From JANXQG01 sp963709175 (GTDB lineage: Bacteria; Planctomycetota; Planctomycetia; Pirellulales; Thermoguttaceae), in assembly GCA_963709175.1 (NCBI GenBank), contig CAVPVK010000007.1, positions 1,984,001 through 2,048,000 on the forward strand: a stretch of DNA of 64,000 nt. Direction: 5' to 3'. The number at the start of each line of letters is the position of its first letter. The first letter of the stretch is position 1. A model generated the notes under the pieces. The model did not search any database, was not told where the DNA came from, and saw only the letters and a list, made by a program, of their open reading frames with translations. Both the position numbers and the translations under genes were made by a program. This document shows positions 63,783 to 64,000 of the stretch, in pieces.

Positions 63783-64000
63783 GTGCGGCCGAAACCCACT
63801 CTAACCACAAATCGCAGCGTAAAAACCACTTGCGTAACCCGATGGCGCAACGGGTTCGTTGCCGTAGCAGGTTTATTTCTTCTGCTAGGCACCTTTCTTT
63901 CCCGCACTGCCCATGGGCAGGTCTACGACGGACAAGTGAGCCGCGCGGCTTGCGAAAACCCCGCAGACGGGTGGAAAAGCGTAGACGCACAACGCGCCAT
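63783..64000 (+). CDS. Start of a secreted protein, cut by the window end
   Basis: From GTG 63783 the reading MRPKPTLTTNRSVKTTCVTR continues into a signal peptide (NGFVAVAGLFLLLGTFLS, then SRTAHGQVYDGQ) with a likely cleavage after AHG. It stays open to the last base. A GTG at 63753 is an alternative start. The family cannot be told from 70 residues. Confidence 0.45.
   Translation, partial: MRPKPTLTTNRSVKTTCVTRWRNGFVAVAGLFLLLGTFLSRTAHGQVYDGQVSRAACENPADGWKSVDAQRA

Overview
The window is GC-rich bacterial DNA that reads as a planctomycete, probably of the Pirellulales type. The evidence is two giant surface proteins that start with the planctomycete extracellular N-terminal motif (FEALEARSLLT, FENLEERRLLS), four PEP-CTERM sorting signals, NPCBM and right-handed beta-helix proteins, and an exosortase-type exopolysaccharide locus. 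No rRNA, tRNA or CRISPR array is visible.

Layout. Positions 1-21.8 kb are one long plus-strand exopolysaccharide locus: six glycosyltransferases, a mirror-image methyltransferase / pyruvyltransferase / pyruvyltransferase / methyltransferase block, an O-antigen ligase-like Wzy protein, a PaaK/CapK-like AMP ligase, a Wzx flippase, two acyltransferases, a Glu/Leu/Phe/Val dehydrogenase, a Gfo/Idh/MocA oxidoreductase and a secreted beta-helix protein. Positions 22-34.6 kb hold two giant secreted proteins: an esterase with ten anchor-D repeats and two golvesin-like domains, then a glycosidase-like protein with cadherin-like repeats. Positions 34.7-40 kb hold a YdcF protein, DUF433 genes, a Wzm-type ABC permease and an NPCBM protein, separated by decayed genes and repeats. 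Positions 40.1-47.2 kb hold a FeeM-like N-acyl amino acid synthase (minus strand), then a heavily frameshifted DevC/DevA/HlyD-type exporter and a ThiF/nitroreductase gene. Positions 47.7-53.1 kb hold three paralogous PEP-CTERM proteins; two have a matching promoter and structured leader. Positions 53.4-54.8 kb hold an intact HicBA pair, a VapBC remnant and a broken sigma factor. Positions 55.3-63 kb hold three LuxR-type regulators with degenerate receiver domains around a second FeeM-like gene. This cluster is split by a complete 3.8-kb transposon with defined ends and a 6-bp target duplication. The window ends with a small PEP-CTERM protein (minus) and the start of a secreted protein (plus).

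How the parts may work together. The first 22 kb would make, flip, polymerise and decorate a surface polysaccharide. The PEP-CTERM proteins and giant adhesin-like proteins are likely matrix or surface partners. FeeM-type long-chain N-acyl amino acid synthases are known to be linked to PEP-CTERM/exosortase systems, so the FeeM and LuxR cluster is a candidate signalling module controlling this surface programme (inference).

Two cautions apply. Many genes carry single-base frameshifts, several at homopolymers, so some 'pseudogenes' may be sequencing errors. Several families of short inverted repeats are scattered through the window and have entered coding sequences in frame.
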